64,000 nt of DNA from Bryobacterales bacterium (GTDB lineage Bacteria > Acidobacteriota > Terriglobia > Bryobacterales > Bryobacteraceae). The translations under genes and the position numbers were made by a program. This document shows, in pieces, positions 49,179 through 60,405 of the stretch (the stretch's first letter is position 1; each line of letters opens with the position of its first letter). The notes under the pieces are model-generated. The model worked only from the letters and a program-made list of their open reading frames with translations, was not told where the DNA came from and made no database searches. The stretch is from positions 1-64,000 of the forward strand of contig JADJOP010000002.1 of NCBI GenBank assembly GCA_016713735.1. Reading direction: 5' to 3'.

Positions 49179-52100
49179 CTAAAAGCCTATACGCAACGCG
49201 ATCTCGATGTTGCGGGCGCCCATCTGCTGGCCGGTGTACTGGCCGAAGAGGGGGCTGGTGATGTTGGTTTGCAGGCCGCCGATACCATGGCGGTTGAAGG
49301 GGTTGAGGAACGTGCCGCGCAGTTCGACATTGCGGTGTTCGTCGATGTTGAACGTCTTGGAGATGTTCATGTCTTCGGAAACCCAATGGCGGTCGCGGAT
49401 GTTGGGCAGGTAGGGCCCAACCGTGCCGAGACGCTGGACGACGTTCTGGCCGCCGGCGAACACGGGAGGATTGGTGAAGGCCGCGCGGTTGAGGTAAGGT
49501 GTGCCGCCGACGAAGCCGCGGAAGTTGATGCCGGCATCGGCATTGGCGACGATGTCCTGGCCGGCCACGAGGTCAGGCCGGGCGGAATTTCCGGTGGGCA
49601 GGTTGATGCCGCCGGTCTGGATGGCCACGGGGTTGCCAGCGCGGAAGGTGTGGATGGCGCTCAACTGCCAGCCGCCGATGATCTTGCCGGCGACGCCGCC
49701 GACGTTGACCAGCTTGTTGGGGCCGATGGGCAGCTCGTAGATCCAGCTCAACTTGGCCACATGCGGGATGTGGTAGTTGGTGATGGAGCGTTCGAGGTTG
49801 CGGTTGAAGATGTCGGCCACGCCTTCGGCGTCAATCGCGTTGTCCGTGAAGCCGATGGCCTTCGACCAGGTGTAGGCGCCGAGGATGGCAAGGCCACTCT
49901 TGAAGTGGCGCGTGACCTGGGTCTGCAGCGAGTTGTAGCTGGAGAGGCCGATATTCGGGAAGATGTCGTTGATGCCCGTGAACTGGGCGAAGGGGCGGAG
50001 CGCCTGGAGGTTGGTCCCGCTAAACCCGGCAAAGGGCGCCGGAATCGGGCTGGATGCATTCCAGGGGCGAGGCAGCAAGTCGCCGTACTGCTGGACTACG
50101 CTGTAGGGCAGGTTGTTGGGCTGGGAGAAGCCCTTGGCGATGAGGCGCGTGCCCTTGTTGCCGATGTAGTTCACTTCGAGAACCGTGGAGGCCGGCAACT
50201 GGTACTGGATGCCGAAGTTCCAGTTCTGCACGTAGGGCATGCGGTTGCCGTCGGTGCGGTAGTAGTCGATGCCCTGGCCGTTGGCGAGCGTGGGGCTCTT
50301 GTTGGGCAGAACGCCGGCGAAGTCGGGATAGCGGTCGGCGATGTTGCCCAGGCTGTCTTCGGCGAAGCGGATGGACGTGTTGCCGGAGTTGCGGACGATG
50401 TTGCCGTTGAAGCCAAGCGTGCCGCCGAAGCCGAAGCCATTGGAGATGGCCGGCGTATTGTTGATGCCGTAACCGCCGCGCAGCACCATCTTTTGCGTGA
50501 GGGCGTAGGCGAAGCCGAACTTGGGCGAAATCTGCTTCCAGTAGGTGTTCTGGAAGCTGTTGCGGCCGATGTCGTCGAGGAAGACCAGGGCGCCGGGGCG
50601 GCCGCCGGCATTGGGGTTCGCCGTGGTGATGCCAAGGCCGGACATGCGCCGGGCAACTTCGGTCAGGCCGCCGATGACCTCCCAGCGGACGCCGAGGTTC
50701 AGGGTGAGCTTGCGGGTGGCCTTCCAGTCGTCCTGGAAGTAGAAGCCGGCGGTGCGCCAGCGGTGGCCGAAGTTGGCGCCAACAATCTCGCGGTTGGTGT
50801 TGGCATAGTCGCCGAGCAGGAAGCTGGCGAAGCTGTGGCCGGTCTGGTTGATGAAGCCGGGCAGGGCGGTCTGGTTGGGAGAGAAGGCGAAGTCGCCTGA
50901 GCCTGATTTGCCGCGGGTGTTGTAGTAGTAGCGGCGGTTTTCAAAGCCGAACTTGAAGTTGTGGGTGCCGCGGATGTAGGTGAAGTCGGCCTGGCCGATG
51001 GTGGAGCCGTTGTAGGAGCCGCCGCGGTTGCCCGAGCCGAGACGCCCGCCGGCGCCGATGCCGCCGCCCTGGAAGGGCTGTCCAGAGAAGGTGAGCACGG
51101 GAAAGTGCGTGCCGGGTACATTCTGCATGCCGATTTTGGCCGGCCAATCCTGATCGACGAAGACGCTTTCGTTATTGTTGCCGAAGCGGTTGTAGCCGAG
51201 CGCGAAGTGGGCGAGCAAGGTGGGCCGGATGGTGACGTCCTACGCCATGCGGACCATCGTGCCGGGGGTGTCCTGGTTCTGGTAGACGCCGGTGGGCGTG
51301 TTCGGCGGCGTGCCCCAGCGCGGCGATCCAGAGTTGTAGCGCGTGCGGAAGTTGCGGTTGTACATCGCGCTCAAGCGGTGGCTGTTGCTGAAGTTGTGAT
51401 CACCCTTGAAGGTGAGCATGCGTTCACGGAACTCAGGGCAGCAAGCGCCGAGGGCGGGCATGTTGTTGAGCATGCCGCTGAACACCGGATCGGTAATGGG
51501 AGCCAGTTCGAGGATCTTGGAGGAGACGGGGCTCCAGCGGCTGCGCGGAATGATGTTGCCGGGGAAGATGTCGCGGACCCAGGTGTTGCCAACCTGGCGG
51601 GAGGAGGTGGGGTCGTAGAGTGCGCCAAACTGGACGCTGCGTCCGGCGGCATCGGTGCCGACCGTGGTGCCCGAACTGGCGTTGCCCGTGAAGGCGGAGC
51701 TGAGCAGGCTGGAGAAGTCACCCTGCTTGAAGGCGGGAGTGGGCAGCGTCGCCAGGAGCGTCTGGCTGTAGTCCTTCTGCGTGGTGCGCTCCATATTGTG
51801 GAAGAAGAAACTCTTGTTGCGGCCGTCGTAGAGCTTGGGGATGTAGACAGGACCGCCGATGGAGTAGCCGTAGTTGCTCTGTTTGAAGGGCTGGCGCTTG
51901 ATGCCGGCGGAGTTGGAGTTGAAGTTGTTGGCGCGGAGGGCGTCATTCTGGCCGTAATAGTAGGCCGAGCCGTGCAGCGAGTTGGTGCCGCTCTTGGTGG
52001 CGAAGTTGGCCACCGAGGTCTGCGTGCCGGAGTACTGCGCGCTGACGGTGCCGGTTTGCAGCTTGAACTCTGAGATGGACTCAGCCGAGGGGCTGAACTC

Positions 52101-52700
52101 GGAGTTGGAGCCGCCGGCTAGGTCCATGCGGCCGACCGAGATGCCGTCGATCAGGATCTCATGGGTGTAGTTCTGGCCGCCGTTGATTGAACCCTGCCAG
52201 GTGCTGCCAATGGTGCCGGGCAGCGAGGTGAAGATGAACTGCTGGATCTGGCGGCGGCCGCCGCCGACGGCGATCGGCCAGGAGTCAAACTCCTTCTTCG
52301 AGACGTAGGAGCCGATCTCGGCCGTACCGGTTTCGAGCAGCGGCGGGTCACTCGAAACGGTGATCGAGTCCGTGACCGCGCCAACGTCGAGCTTGAAGTC
52401 GACGGTAAGCGTCTGCGCCACGCCCAGCACGATGTTCTCGCGAACGGCGGTTTTAAATCCCGGCGCGGTGACGCTGATGCGATAGGTGCCCGGCATGAGC
52501 GACGGCAGGCGGTAGACGCCGGAATCGGTCGTGGTGGCGTTGAGTTCAACACCGGTTGCCGGATTGAGAATCTTGACGGCGGCCCCAGCCACGACCGCGC
52601 TTGAGGCGTCCGTGATGGAACCGTTCAACGTACCGCGTTCGCCTTGTGCGAAGACCACGGCGGACAATGCCAATGACAGAAGGATACTTCTGGAGAACAC
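49179..52700 (-). CDS. Oar-like TonB-dependent receptor, copy 1, interrupted by an in-frame TAG
   Basis: Start GTG 52700, signal peptide ending AVVFAQ. Domains: carboxypeptidase-regulatory-like beta-sandwich at residues ~20-105 (RGTLNGSITDASSAVVAGA, VYRLPSLMPGTYRISVTAPG), plug domain with FDSWPIAVGGGRRQIQQFIF and ILIDGISVGRMDLAGG, then a 22-strand-type barrel ending NIEIALRIGF. Total about 1173 aa. A TAG at 51240-51242 splits it after TMVRMA; the neighbour copy has TMVRMAYDTTIRPTLLAHF, so a Tyr codon became a stop. These proteins are predicted outer-membrane transporters or adhesion factors. Confidence 0.88.
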
Positions 52701-52757
52701 AACTGACCCCCTTGCAAATCTAGAATCCCAGATCCCAGCCTAGGGACCGATGGAGCA

Positions 52758-52786
52758 ACAATATTCATATTGCAGGGGGAAGTCAA
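52758..52786 (-). promoter_or_regulatory. Sigma-70-like promoter of Oar-like gene copy 1
   Basis: On the minus strand TTGACT (52786-52781), a 17-base spacer and TATTGT (52763-52758). The start codon is about 58 bases downstream and is preceded by a purine-rich AAGGGGG ribosome-binding site. Confidence 0.6.
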
Positions 52787-52845
52787 TTCAGTGTGACAAC
52801 AATGAACAAAGTTAAATGTGGCAGCGTTTGCGATGGACGGAACGC

Positions 52846-52877
52846 GCGAAGGGGCCTGCCGGAGCGGGCCCCTTCGC
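52846..52877 (-). terminator. Strong GC-rich stem-loop after Oar-like gene copy 2
   Basis: GCGAAGGGGCC (52846-52856) pairs perfectly with GGCCCCTTCGC (52867-52877) around a 10-base loop, 17 bases past the stop of copy 2. No U-tract follows. A likely terminator or mRNA 3'-end stabiliser. Confidence 0.7.
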
Positions 52878-52893
52878 CGGAAAGCGCTGGAGG

Positions 52894-55800
52894 TTAGAAC
52901 GTCAAGCGGAGAGCGATTTCGATGTTCCGGGGGCCGAACTGCTGGCCGGTGTACTGGCCGAAGAGCGGGCTGGTGATGTTAGTCTGCAAGCCGCCAATGC
53001 CGTGACGGTTGAAGGGGTTGAGGAAGGTGCCCCGAAGCTCGACGGAACGGTGCTCGTCGAACTTGAACATCTTCTGGACGCTGATGTCCTCGGTGATGGT
53101 GCTACGGGTGCGGATGTTGGGCAGATAAGGCCCCACGGTGCCGAGCCGCTGCACGACATTCAGGCCGCCGGCGAACACCGGGGGATTGGTAAAGGCGGCG
53201 CGGTTGAGGTAGGCTGTGCCGCCGACGAAGCCGCGGAAGTTGATGCCGGCGTCGGCGTTGGCGACGATGTTCTGGCCGGGGACGAGATCGGGGCGGGCGG
53301 CGTTGCCGGTGGGGTTACTGATTCCACCGGTTGAAATCGCGACGGGATTCCCCGAGCGGAAGGTGTGGATCGCCGTCACCTGCCAGCCGCCGATCACCTT
53401 ACCGGCGACGCCTCCGACATTGAGCAACTTGTTGGGGCCGATGGGCAGCTCGTAGATCCAGCTCAGCTTGCCGACATGCGGGATGTGGTAGTTGGTGATC
53501 GAACGTTCATTTCCACGGTTGAATACGTCGGCGACACCTTCCGAGTCGATGGCATTATCGGTGAGGCCGATGGCCTTCGACCAGGTGTAGGCGCCGAGGA
53601 CGCTGAAGCCGTCGCGGAAGTGGCGTGTGACCTGGACCTGCATGGAGTTATAGCTGGAGGTGCCGAGGTTGGGGAAGATGTCGTTGATGCCGGTGAACTG
53701 CGGCAGGGGGCGGAGCGCCTGGAGATTCGTGCCCCGGAACCCCGCGAACGGCCCGGAATGGGACTCGAAGCGCTCCACGGGCGAGGCAGCAGGTCGCCAT
53801 ACTGCTGCGTGACGGTGAAGGGCAAATTATTCAATTGCGAGAAGCCCTTGGCGATGAGGCGGGTGCCCTTGTTGCCGACGTAGTTCACTTCCAAGACCGT
53901 GGAGGCCGGCAACTGGTACTGAATGCCGAAATTCCAGTTCTGCACGTACGGCATGCGGTTGCCGTCGGTTCGGTACCAGTCGATCCCCTGGCCGTTGGCG
54001 AGCGTGAGGCTCTTATTGGGCAGGTTGCCGGTGAAGTCGGGGTAACGGCCGCTGATGTTGCCCAGGCTGTCTTCGGCGAAGCGGATAGGCGTGTTGCCCG
54101 AGTTGCGCACGATGGAGCCATTGAAGCCAAGCGTTCCGCCAAAGCCGAAGCCATTGGAGATGGCGGGGGTGTTGTTGATGCCATAGCCGCCGCGGAGCAC
54201 CATCTTCTGCGTGAGGGCGTAGGCAAAGCCGAACTTGGGCGAGATCTGCTTCCAGTAGGTGTTTTGGAAGCTGTTGCGCCCGATGTCCTCCAGGAAGACC
54301 AGCGCGCCAGGAAGGTTGCCGGCGGCGGGATTGGCGGTGTTCAGACTGAGCCCGGACATGCGCTGCGCGACTTCGGTGAGGCCGCCGATGACCTCCCATC
54401 GCACGCCGAGGTTGAGCGTGAGTTTGCGGGTGGCCTTCCAGTCATCCTGGAAGTAGAAACCGGCCGTTCGCCAGCGGTGGCCGAAGTTGGCGCCCGTGAT
54501 GCCGCGGCTGGTGCTGTTGTAATCGCCCAAAAGGAAACTGGCGAAGCTGTGGCCGGTTTGGGCGTTGAAGCCGGGCAGCGCGGTCTGGTTGGGGGAGAAG
54601 GCGAAATCGCCCGAGCCGGACTTGCCGCGGCTGTTGTAGTAGTAGCGACGGTTCTCAAAGCCGAATTTGAAGTTGTGTGCGCCACGGATGTAGGTAAAGT
54701 CTGCCTGGCCGATGGTGGAGCCGTTATAGGAGCCGCCGCGGTTGCCCGAACCGAGCCGCCCGCCGGCCCCAATGCCGCCGCCCTGGAAAGGCTGGCCGGC
54801 GAAGGTGAGCACGGGGAAGTGGGTTTGGGCAACGTTTTGCATGCCCAGTTTCTCCGGCCAGTTCTGGTCAACAAAGACGCTCTCATTGTTGTTGCCAAAG
54901 CGGTTGTAGCCGAGCGCGAAGTGGGCCAGTAGCGTCGGCCGGATGGTGGTGTCGTAGGCCATACGGACCATCGTGCCCGGGGTGTCCTGATTCTGGTAGA
55001 CGTTGGTGGGCGTGCCCGGAGGCGGGCCCCAGCGGCCACCGCCGGAGTTGTACCGCGTACGGAAGTTGCGGTTGTACATCGCGTTGAGGCGATGGTTCGT
55101 GTTGAAGTTGTGGTCGCCCTTGAGGGTGATCATGCGTTCGCGGAATTCTGGGCAACAGGCGCCGAGGGCGGGGATGTTGTTCAACATGGAATCGAACAAC
55201 GGATCAGTGATGGGGGCGAGTTCGAGGATCTTGGAGGATACGGGGCTCCAGCGCGAACGAGGAATGACGTTGCCGGGGAAGATGTCGCGCACCCATGTGT
55301 TGCCTGCCTGGCGCGAGGAGGCCGGATCGTAAATGCCGCCGAAGCGGGCCGACTGACCGGACGGACCATTGACAGCGGTTCCCGAAGCAGCGTTGCCGGT
55401 GAAGGCGGGGTCAAGCAGCCGCGCGAAGTTGCCCTGCTTGAAGTCGGGCATGGGGAGCGTGGTGAAGCCGGTCTGGTTGTAGTCCTTCGTGGTGGTGCGC
55501 TCCATGTTGTGGAAGAAGAAGCTCTTGTTGCGGCCGTCGTAGACCTTGGGGATGAAGACGGGTCCGCCGACCGAGTAGCCGTAGTTGTGCTGCTTGAACG
55601 GCTGGCGTTTGACACCCGCGGCATTGGAGTTGAATGCATTGGCGCGGAGGGCGTCGTTTTGGCCGTAGTAATAGGCTGAGCCGTGCAACTCGTTGGTGCC
55701 GCTCTTGGTGGCGAAGTTGGCCACCGAGGTCTGCGTGCCGGAATATTGCGCGCTCACCGTGCCGGTTTGGAGCTTGAATTCGGAGATCGATTCGGCCGAA

Positions 55801-56411
55801 GGGCTGAATTCGGAGTTGGAGCCACCGGCGAGGTCCATGCGGCCCACCGAGATGCCGTCGATCAGAATCTCGTGGGAGTAGTTTTGGCCGCCGTTGATGG
55901 AGCCCTGCCAGGTGCTGCCGATGGTGCCGGGCAGCGAGGTGAAGATGAACTGCTGAATCTGGCGGCGTCCGCCGCCGACGGCGATGGGCCAGGAGTCGAA
56001 TTCCTTCTTCGTGACGTAGGAGCCGATCTCGGCCGTGCCGGTTTCGAGCAACGGCGGGTCGCTCGACACGGTAATCGAATCCGTGACATTGCCGACGTCG
56101 AGTGAAAAGTCGATGGTCAGCGTTTGGGCGACGGCGAGAACCACGTTTTCGCGAATGGCGGTTTTGAAACCGGGCGCGGAAACGGAGATGCGGTAGCTGC
56201 CGGGCGATAGCGACGGCAGGCGATAGACGCCGGCGTCGGTTGTGGTGGCGTTCAGTTCAACGCCCGTCGCCGGGTGGAGAATCTTCACGGAAGCGCCCGC
56301 GACGACGGCCCCGGAAGAATCCGAAATGGTTCCATTCAGCGTGCCGCGTTCGCCTTGCGCGAAGACGGATAGCGCCAGAAGCGGATAGAGAATGCAGATG
56401 CGTGTAGACAT
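52894..56411 (-). CDS. Oar-like TonB-dependent receptor, copy 2, one frameshift
   Basis: Start ATG 56411 (MSTRICILYPLLALSVFAQG) gives a signal peptide. The architecture is the same as copy 1, and most of the sequence is nearly identical: RGTLNGTISDSSGAVVAGA, FDSWPIAVGGGRRQIQ, GQADFTYIRGAHNFKFGFEN, ending NIEIALRLTF. About 1172 aa. One G is missing near 53755 (expected PIPGPFAGFRGTNLQALRP), which splits the last 290 residues into another frame. It has its own promoter and terminator, so it is a separate transcription unit from copy 1. Confidence 0.9.
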
Positions 56412-56441
56412 ATCCCAGAACCCCTCGAGTCGAAGAACACC

Positions 56442-56461
56442 AGATTGAGGAAGCTCAATCT
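56442..56461. promoter_or_regulatory. Perfect 8-bp palindrome in the leader of Oar-like gene copy 2
   Basis: AGATTGAG GAAG CTCAATCT, between the promoter and the start codon, about 10 bases downstream of the -10 box. It could be an operator or an mRNA hairpin. Copy 1 has no such element in its leader. Confidence 0.45.
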
Positions 56462-56470
56462 GATTACAAG

Positions 56471-56499
56471 ACATTAATTGTCTGGGCGGGAAATGTCAA
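56471..56499 (-). promoter_or_regulatory. Consensus-like sigma-70 promoter of Oar-like gene copy 2
   Basis: On the minus strand TTGACA (56499-56494), a 17-base spacer and TAATGT (56476-56471). The -35 box is perfect. The start codon is 60 bases downstream. Confidence 0.65.
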
Positions 56500-56550
56500 A
56501 TGTTTAATCTGAGCGATCGGGGGGGCATTGGGTGGGCAGGCCGGTCGCGG

Positions 56551-58164
56551 TTAAGGGAGCAGGCCGAACACGGGCAACTCGCCTGATTCGCCGGGCAGCC
56601 GAAGCGCGGTGCGCGAGGTGAAGCGGAAACCTGCGCCGGCAACCAGATCGTGGACGGTGCGGGTAACCTGCAGGTCGCCTTCAGCGGTGGCCTCAAGTAG
56701 GGCCGCGGCGACGGTGACGGCACCGCCGGAAACGGCGCCGTCAGGGCGGTAGAGGCATTCGCCGGTGTGGACAACGGCGCGGGCGGGGAGGGAGAGTGAC
56801 CGGGCGGCGTCGAGCACACGCTGGGCTGCGCGGATGGCGCGGGCGGGGCCCTGGAAGGTGGCGCCGGCGTCAGGGCCGGAGAGCCAGCTGGTGACACTCT
56901 GGAAGTGATCCTTGGCCCAGGGTGCGAATCCCTCGCCGGTGCGGACCAGGACGACGGTGCCGAGGACGGTTTCAAACTCGCCGGAATCGCCGAGGCTGGT
57001 GGCAAAGGCTTCGATTTCGCGGAGCATCTCTTCTTGCTCGCCGACGAAAGGAAGGTGGTCGTCGCCGGGCAGTTCGACGAATCGGGCCTCGGGGATGAGG
57101 CGGGCCACGTAGCGGCCCTCGTCCACGGCGAGGCAGCGGTCGCCGGTGCGGTGGAGGATGAGGGACGGGACGCGGATGAGCGGCAGGACGTGGCGCACGT
57201 CGATCTGGGAGTTCATGCGCGTGAGGGCGACAGCGGCGGCGGGGCTGGCGCCCATGCGCAGGTAGGTGGCCCACCAGTCGCGGAACGGCTCGTCGGCGGC
57301 GAGCGAGGGGGCGCGGACATCGATGCCCACGGGGCCGCCCCACTCATCGGCCATCTGCAGCAACCAGGCGCGGTGTTCCTCACTGGTAGGGCCCCACGGA
57401 TAGTCATCGCCGCGGATGCGTTTGGCGTAGGTTCCGACCATGATGAGGCCGGCGGTGCGCTCCGGATAGGTGGCGGCGAACAGCGCGCACATGGGGCCGC
57501 CCTCGCTGACGCCGAACAGGACGGCGCGGCGGGAACCGGTGGCGTCCATGACGGCGTGGACGTCCTCCATCCGCTGTTCGAGAGTGGGCAGGGCCTGGTT
57601 GGCGACTCGGTCAGAGAGACCGGTGCCGCGTTTATCAAAGAGGATGACGCGTGAGAAACGGGCCAGGCGGGTGAGGAAGCGGGCGAAGTGGGGTTCCTTC
57701 CAGAAGTACTCCAGGTGGGAAACCCAGCCCATCACAAAGACGAGGTCGACCGGACCGCTGCCATAGACCTGATAGGCGATGTTGACGTCGCCGCTGCGCG
57801 CGTAGCGTGTCTCGATGCGCTCGGCAAGGGGGGCGAGCGCGGGCGCTTTGGGCGGCACGTAGACGACTTCGCTCACGAAGCGGAATCCTCGTTTGGGCAC
57901 GGTCTCGATGTAAGCCGCGCCGGGCGGTTCGGTGAGTGTTCTGCGCAGCAGCGAGATGTTCTGCGAGAGGCTATTCTCCTCAACGAAACTGTCGGGCCAG
58001 ACGCGATCGAGCAGGTCCTGTTTCAACACGACGCGGCCGGCGCTTTGGACGAGCGCGAGGAGCGTCTCATAGGCCTTCAGCGGAAGGGAGACAGGGCTCC
58101 CGCCGAGCAGCAGCATGCGCTGCGGCTCGTCGAGCGAATAGGGGCCGAAAAAATAGTGACCCAA
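56551..58164 (-). CDS. Winged-helix DNA-binding domain fused to an alpha/beta hydrolase and cyclase-like tail
   Basis: Start placed at TTG 58164 (reads GHYFFGPYSLDEPQRMLLLG). About 537 aa. Residues ~1-100: OmpR/CadC-type winged helix (LKAYETLLALVQSAGRVVLK, SLSQNISLLRRTLTEPPG, YIETVPKRGFRFVSEV). Residues ~120-380: alpha/beta hydrolase with VILFDKRGTGLSDR, nucleophile elbow FGVSEGGPMCAL, Asp in HRTGDRCLAVDEG and His in PGDDHLPFVGE. Residues ~390-535 resemble a nucleotidyl-cyclase-type C-terminal segment (AARSLSLPARAVVHTGECLY, SGGAVTVAAALLEATAEGDL), lacking clear catalytic Asp. Probably a one-component sensor-regulator that binds a small ligand in its hydrolase domain. Confidence 0.82.
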   Translation of the reverse strand: MGHYFFGPYSLDEPQRMLLLGGSPVSLPLKAYETLLALVQSAGRVVLKQDLLDRVWPDSFVEENSLSQNISLLRRTLTEPPGAAYIETVPKRGFRFVSEVVYVPPKAPALAPLAERIETRYARSGDVNIAYQVYGSGPVDLVFVMGWVSHLEYFWKEPHFARFLTRLARFSRVILFDKRGTGLSDRVANQALPTLEQRMEDVHAVMDATGSRRAVLFGVSEGGPMCALFAATYPERTAGLIMVGTYAKRIRGDDYPWGPTSEEHRAWLLQMADEWGGPVGIDVRAPSLAADEPFRDWWATYLRMGASPAAAVALTRMNSQIDVRHVLPLIRVPSLILHRTGDRCLAVDEGRYVARLIPEARFVELPGDDHLPFVGEQEEMLREIEAFATSLGDSGEFETVLGTVVLVRTGEGFAPWAKDHFQSVTSWLSGPDAGATFQGPARAIRAAQRVLDAARSLSLPARAVVHTGECLYRPDGAVSGGAVTVAAALLEATAEGDLQVTRTVHDLVAGAGFRFTSRTALRLPGESGELPVFGLLP

Positions 58165-58268
58165 GTGTGCGTGCGCCCTCCGTTTCCGGTGAGCGTAGCA
58201 TAACCCAGTGTGGAGCCGGCAGCGGTGAGGAGTCTTGAAGGAAAGCTGAGGCTTTTGTGATGAGCGCG

Positions 58269-59154
58269 CTATTGCCCGCCCAGGAAGCGGCCCACGCCGC
58301 GGGCGGCGCGCTTGAGGAAGTTGCCGGTTCCGGCGGCCGAGGCGTCGAGGGCGGAGCCGGTTTTGGCGGCGGCGGTGTCGAGGGCCGTGACCGGCTTGTT
58401 GCCGACCGCGAGCGTGGTGTGGACGCCGCGCACGGAAGGGGCCGTCGGTATGAGGCCATCGGTCGCATCGAGGCGGGCAAGCAGCGGAGGGGAGAAATCG
58501 GAGCCCATCTTGGCGAGCAGCGGCCACTGCGCGGAGGCGGCCCATTGCATGCCGGGCATAAGGGCGTCCGGCTGGCCTAGGTTGATCACGCTGGGGACGG
58601 TGAGTTTGCGCGGTTCAGCGCAGGAGTCGCCGCCACAGCCGCCGCGGTTGCATTCTGCGGCGGAGAGGAACGAGGCGTGTTTGCGGGCAGAGATCCAGAC
58701 TTCGGCACGGGCCTCGACGCCGGCCGGGCGGGCCATGCCGCGGTCGCATACAGTGCCTTCGTGGGCGGCGGCGAGCCAGTATTCGGCGCGCCATTGGCCG
58801 GCGGATTCCGAGACGAGGGCGGAGACATGTTCGGCATCAAGCGGATGACCGCCACGGCCGCAATCCCGGCTCCACAGATGGTGATAGTGGAGTTCAACGC
58901 GGCGGGTTCCCTCCGGCGAAAGATACGGGGAAGGCCTGCCCGTAGATGACGCCGTTGCGGGCCAGCAGGCGAGGCTCGGCGGAACGGGGATCGAATTCGG
59001 CGGGGGCGAGGTCGCATTCGCCCTTGGAGAGATAAAAGCGGGGGAGGAACTCTTCGAGCAGAGCCTGCTCGGTGGCGTCGTCGAGGGAGTCGCGGTCGAG
59101 ATCGGCGGCGGGCAGGATGGCGGCGAGCGTGAGGGCGAATAGAACGAACTTCAC
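58269..59154 (-). CDS. Secreted protein of unknown function, one frameshift
   Basis: Start ATG 59154 with signal peptide MKFVLFALTLAAILPAADLD. Then DRDSLDDATEQALLEEFLPR and FYLSKGECDLAPAEFDPRS. Near 58930 the frame changes to RRVELHYHHLWSRDCGRGGH, then VSALVSESAGQWRAEYWLAA, and ends with FLKRAARGVGRFLGGQ at 58269. A Cys-rich middle (CNRGGCGGDSCAEPR) suggests disulfides. About 295 aa. The DRDSLDD stretch could bind calcium. The family is not recognised. Confidence 0.6.
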
Positions 59155-59191
59155 TTGACCAGCCTAGCGCGCGGCGCTCTCCCTGCATATA

Positions 59192-60154
59192 ATGCGCCGC
59201 ATGCGTAGACGAGAACTTCTCACCGTCGCTTTCGCCGCGACGCAGTTGGGGCGCGGGCAAACAAGCACGCCCAGCGTGGTGTTTGAGCGCCGCGCCGAGG
59301 GCAAGCCGCACGCGGGCAAGGTGCTGCTCGTGGTGCAGGCGCACTCCGACGACGTCCCGCTTTCGGCCGCCGGGACGGTGGCGAAGCTGATCGAGGAAGG
59401 CTACACCGGCTACCTGGTGCGGGCGACCAACGATGACATGGGCGACGCGCCGGGCCTGGGTATGCCGGGGACCATCGGCGACCATGTGCTGGGCAACGAG
59501 CGCGACAACGCGAAGCTCGTGGGGATCCTGGGGTTAAAAGACAAATTTGACTTAAATTACTCGAACCACCTGATGGGCGGGGCGTCGTTCAACGAGGTGA
59601 TGTCGCGGCTGATCCTCATCATCCGGCTCACCAAGGCCAACACGGTGGTGTCGTGGGACCCCTGGGCTCATGACGAGGAAAACCCCGACCATGCCGTGAC
59701 GGCGCGGGCGGTGGAGGCCGCCTGCTGGATCGCGGGGCGGAAGCATGACTATCCGGAGCAGATCGCGGCCGGGCTACAGCCGCATGCGGTGACCGACAAG
59801 TATTACTTCGCGCGGCGGCCGGAGATCACGCGTGTGGTGGACATCAGCCATGTGATCGACAAGAAGGTGGAGGCCAACCGCGCCAATGTGGCCAAGGGGC
59901 CGGCCGGGACGAACGGTTCGCGGCTGAAGGCGGAGTTGGCCAAGCAGGGGATGCGGCTGCCGCTGCTGGAGGGTGACGATGCAGCGGCCGACCGGGCCTA
60001 CATCAAGGAGTTTGTGCTGGCGCGCAATCGGGAGTTGGGCAAGCAGTATGGCGTGGAGTACGCCGAGGCCTTCCACTACATCGGGCCGGGCGGCACAGGG
60101 CGCGGTTCACGCGTGGAGGAGTACATTCGGAAGAACGGGGTGCGGGCGCGGTAG
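59192..60154 (+). CDS. PIG-L-family N-acetylglucosaminyl deacetylase-like protein
   Basis: 320 aa; twin-arginine-like N-terminus MRRMRRRELLTVAFAATQLG. The metal-binding motif is QAHSDDVPLSAAGTVAKL, a variant of the family's AHPDD. A second motif is SWDPWAHDEENPDHAVTARA, with the HPDH-type His. The enzymes of this family are Zn-dependent deacetylases of GlcNAc-containing substrates. The stop is followed immediately by the poly-G tract, so the true downstream context is unknown. Confidence 0.85.
   Translation: MRRMRRRELLTVAFAATQLGRGQTSTPSVVFERRAEGKPHAGKVLLVVQAHSDDVPLSAAGTVAKLIEEGYTGYLVRATNDDMGDAPGLGMPGTIGDHVLGNERDNAKLVGILGLKDKFDLNYSNHLMGGASFNEVMSRLILIIRLTKANTVVSWDPWAHDEENPDHAVTARAVEAACWIAGRKHDYPEQIAAGLQPHAVTDKYYFARRPEITRVVDISHVIDKKVEANRANVAKGPAGTNGSRLKAELAKQGMRLPLLEGDDAAADRAYIKEFVLARNRELGKQYGVEYAEAFHYIGPGGTGRGSRVEEYIRKNGVRAR

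Positions 60155-60405
<251 letters not shown>

Noticed and set aside
49269..50900. Long plus-strand open frames opposite the Oar-like genes
   Set aside because: Ala/Val/Gly-rich antisense shadows. Both receptor copies give the same shadow, and no family features are present.
7861..51242. Stop-codon reassignment or selenocysteine/pyrrolysine use
   Set aside because: The in-frame stops are TGA, TAA and TAG in unrelated genes, replace ordinary residues, and lack recoding signals. Most genes end normally with these same codons.
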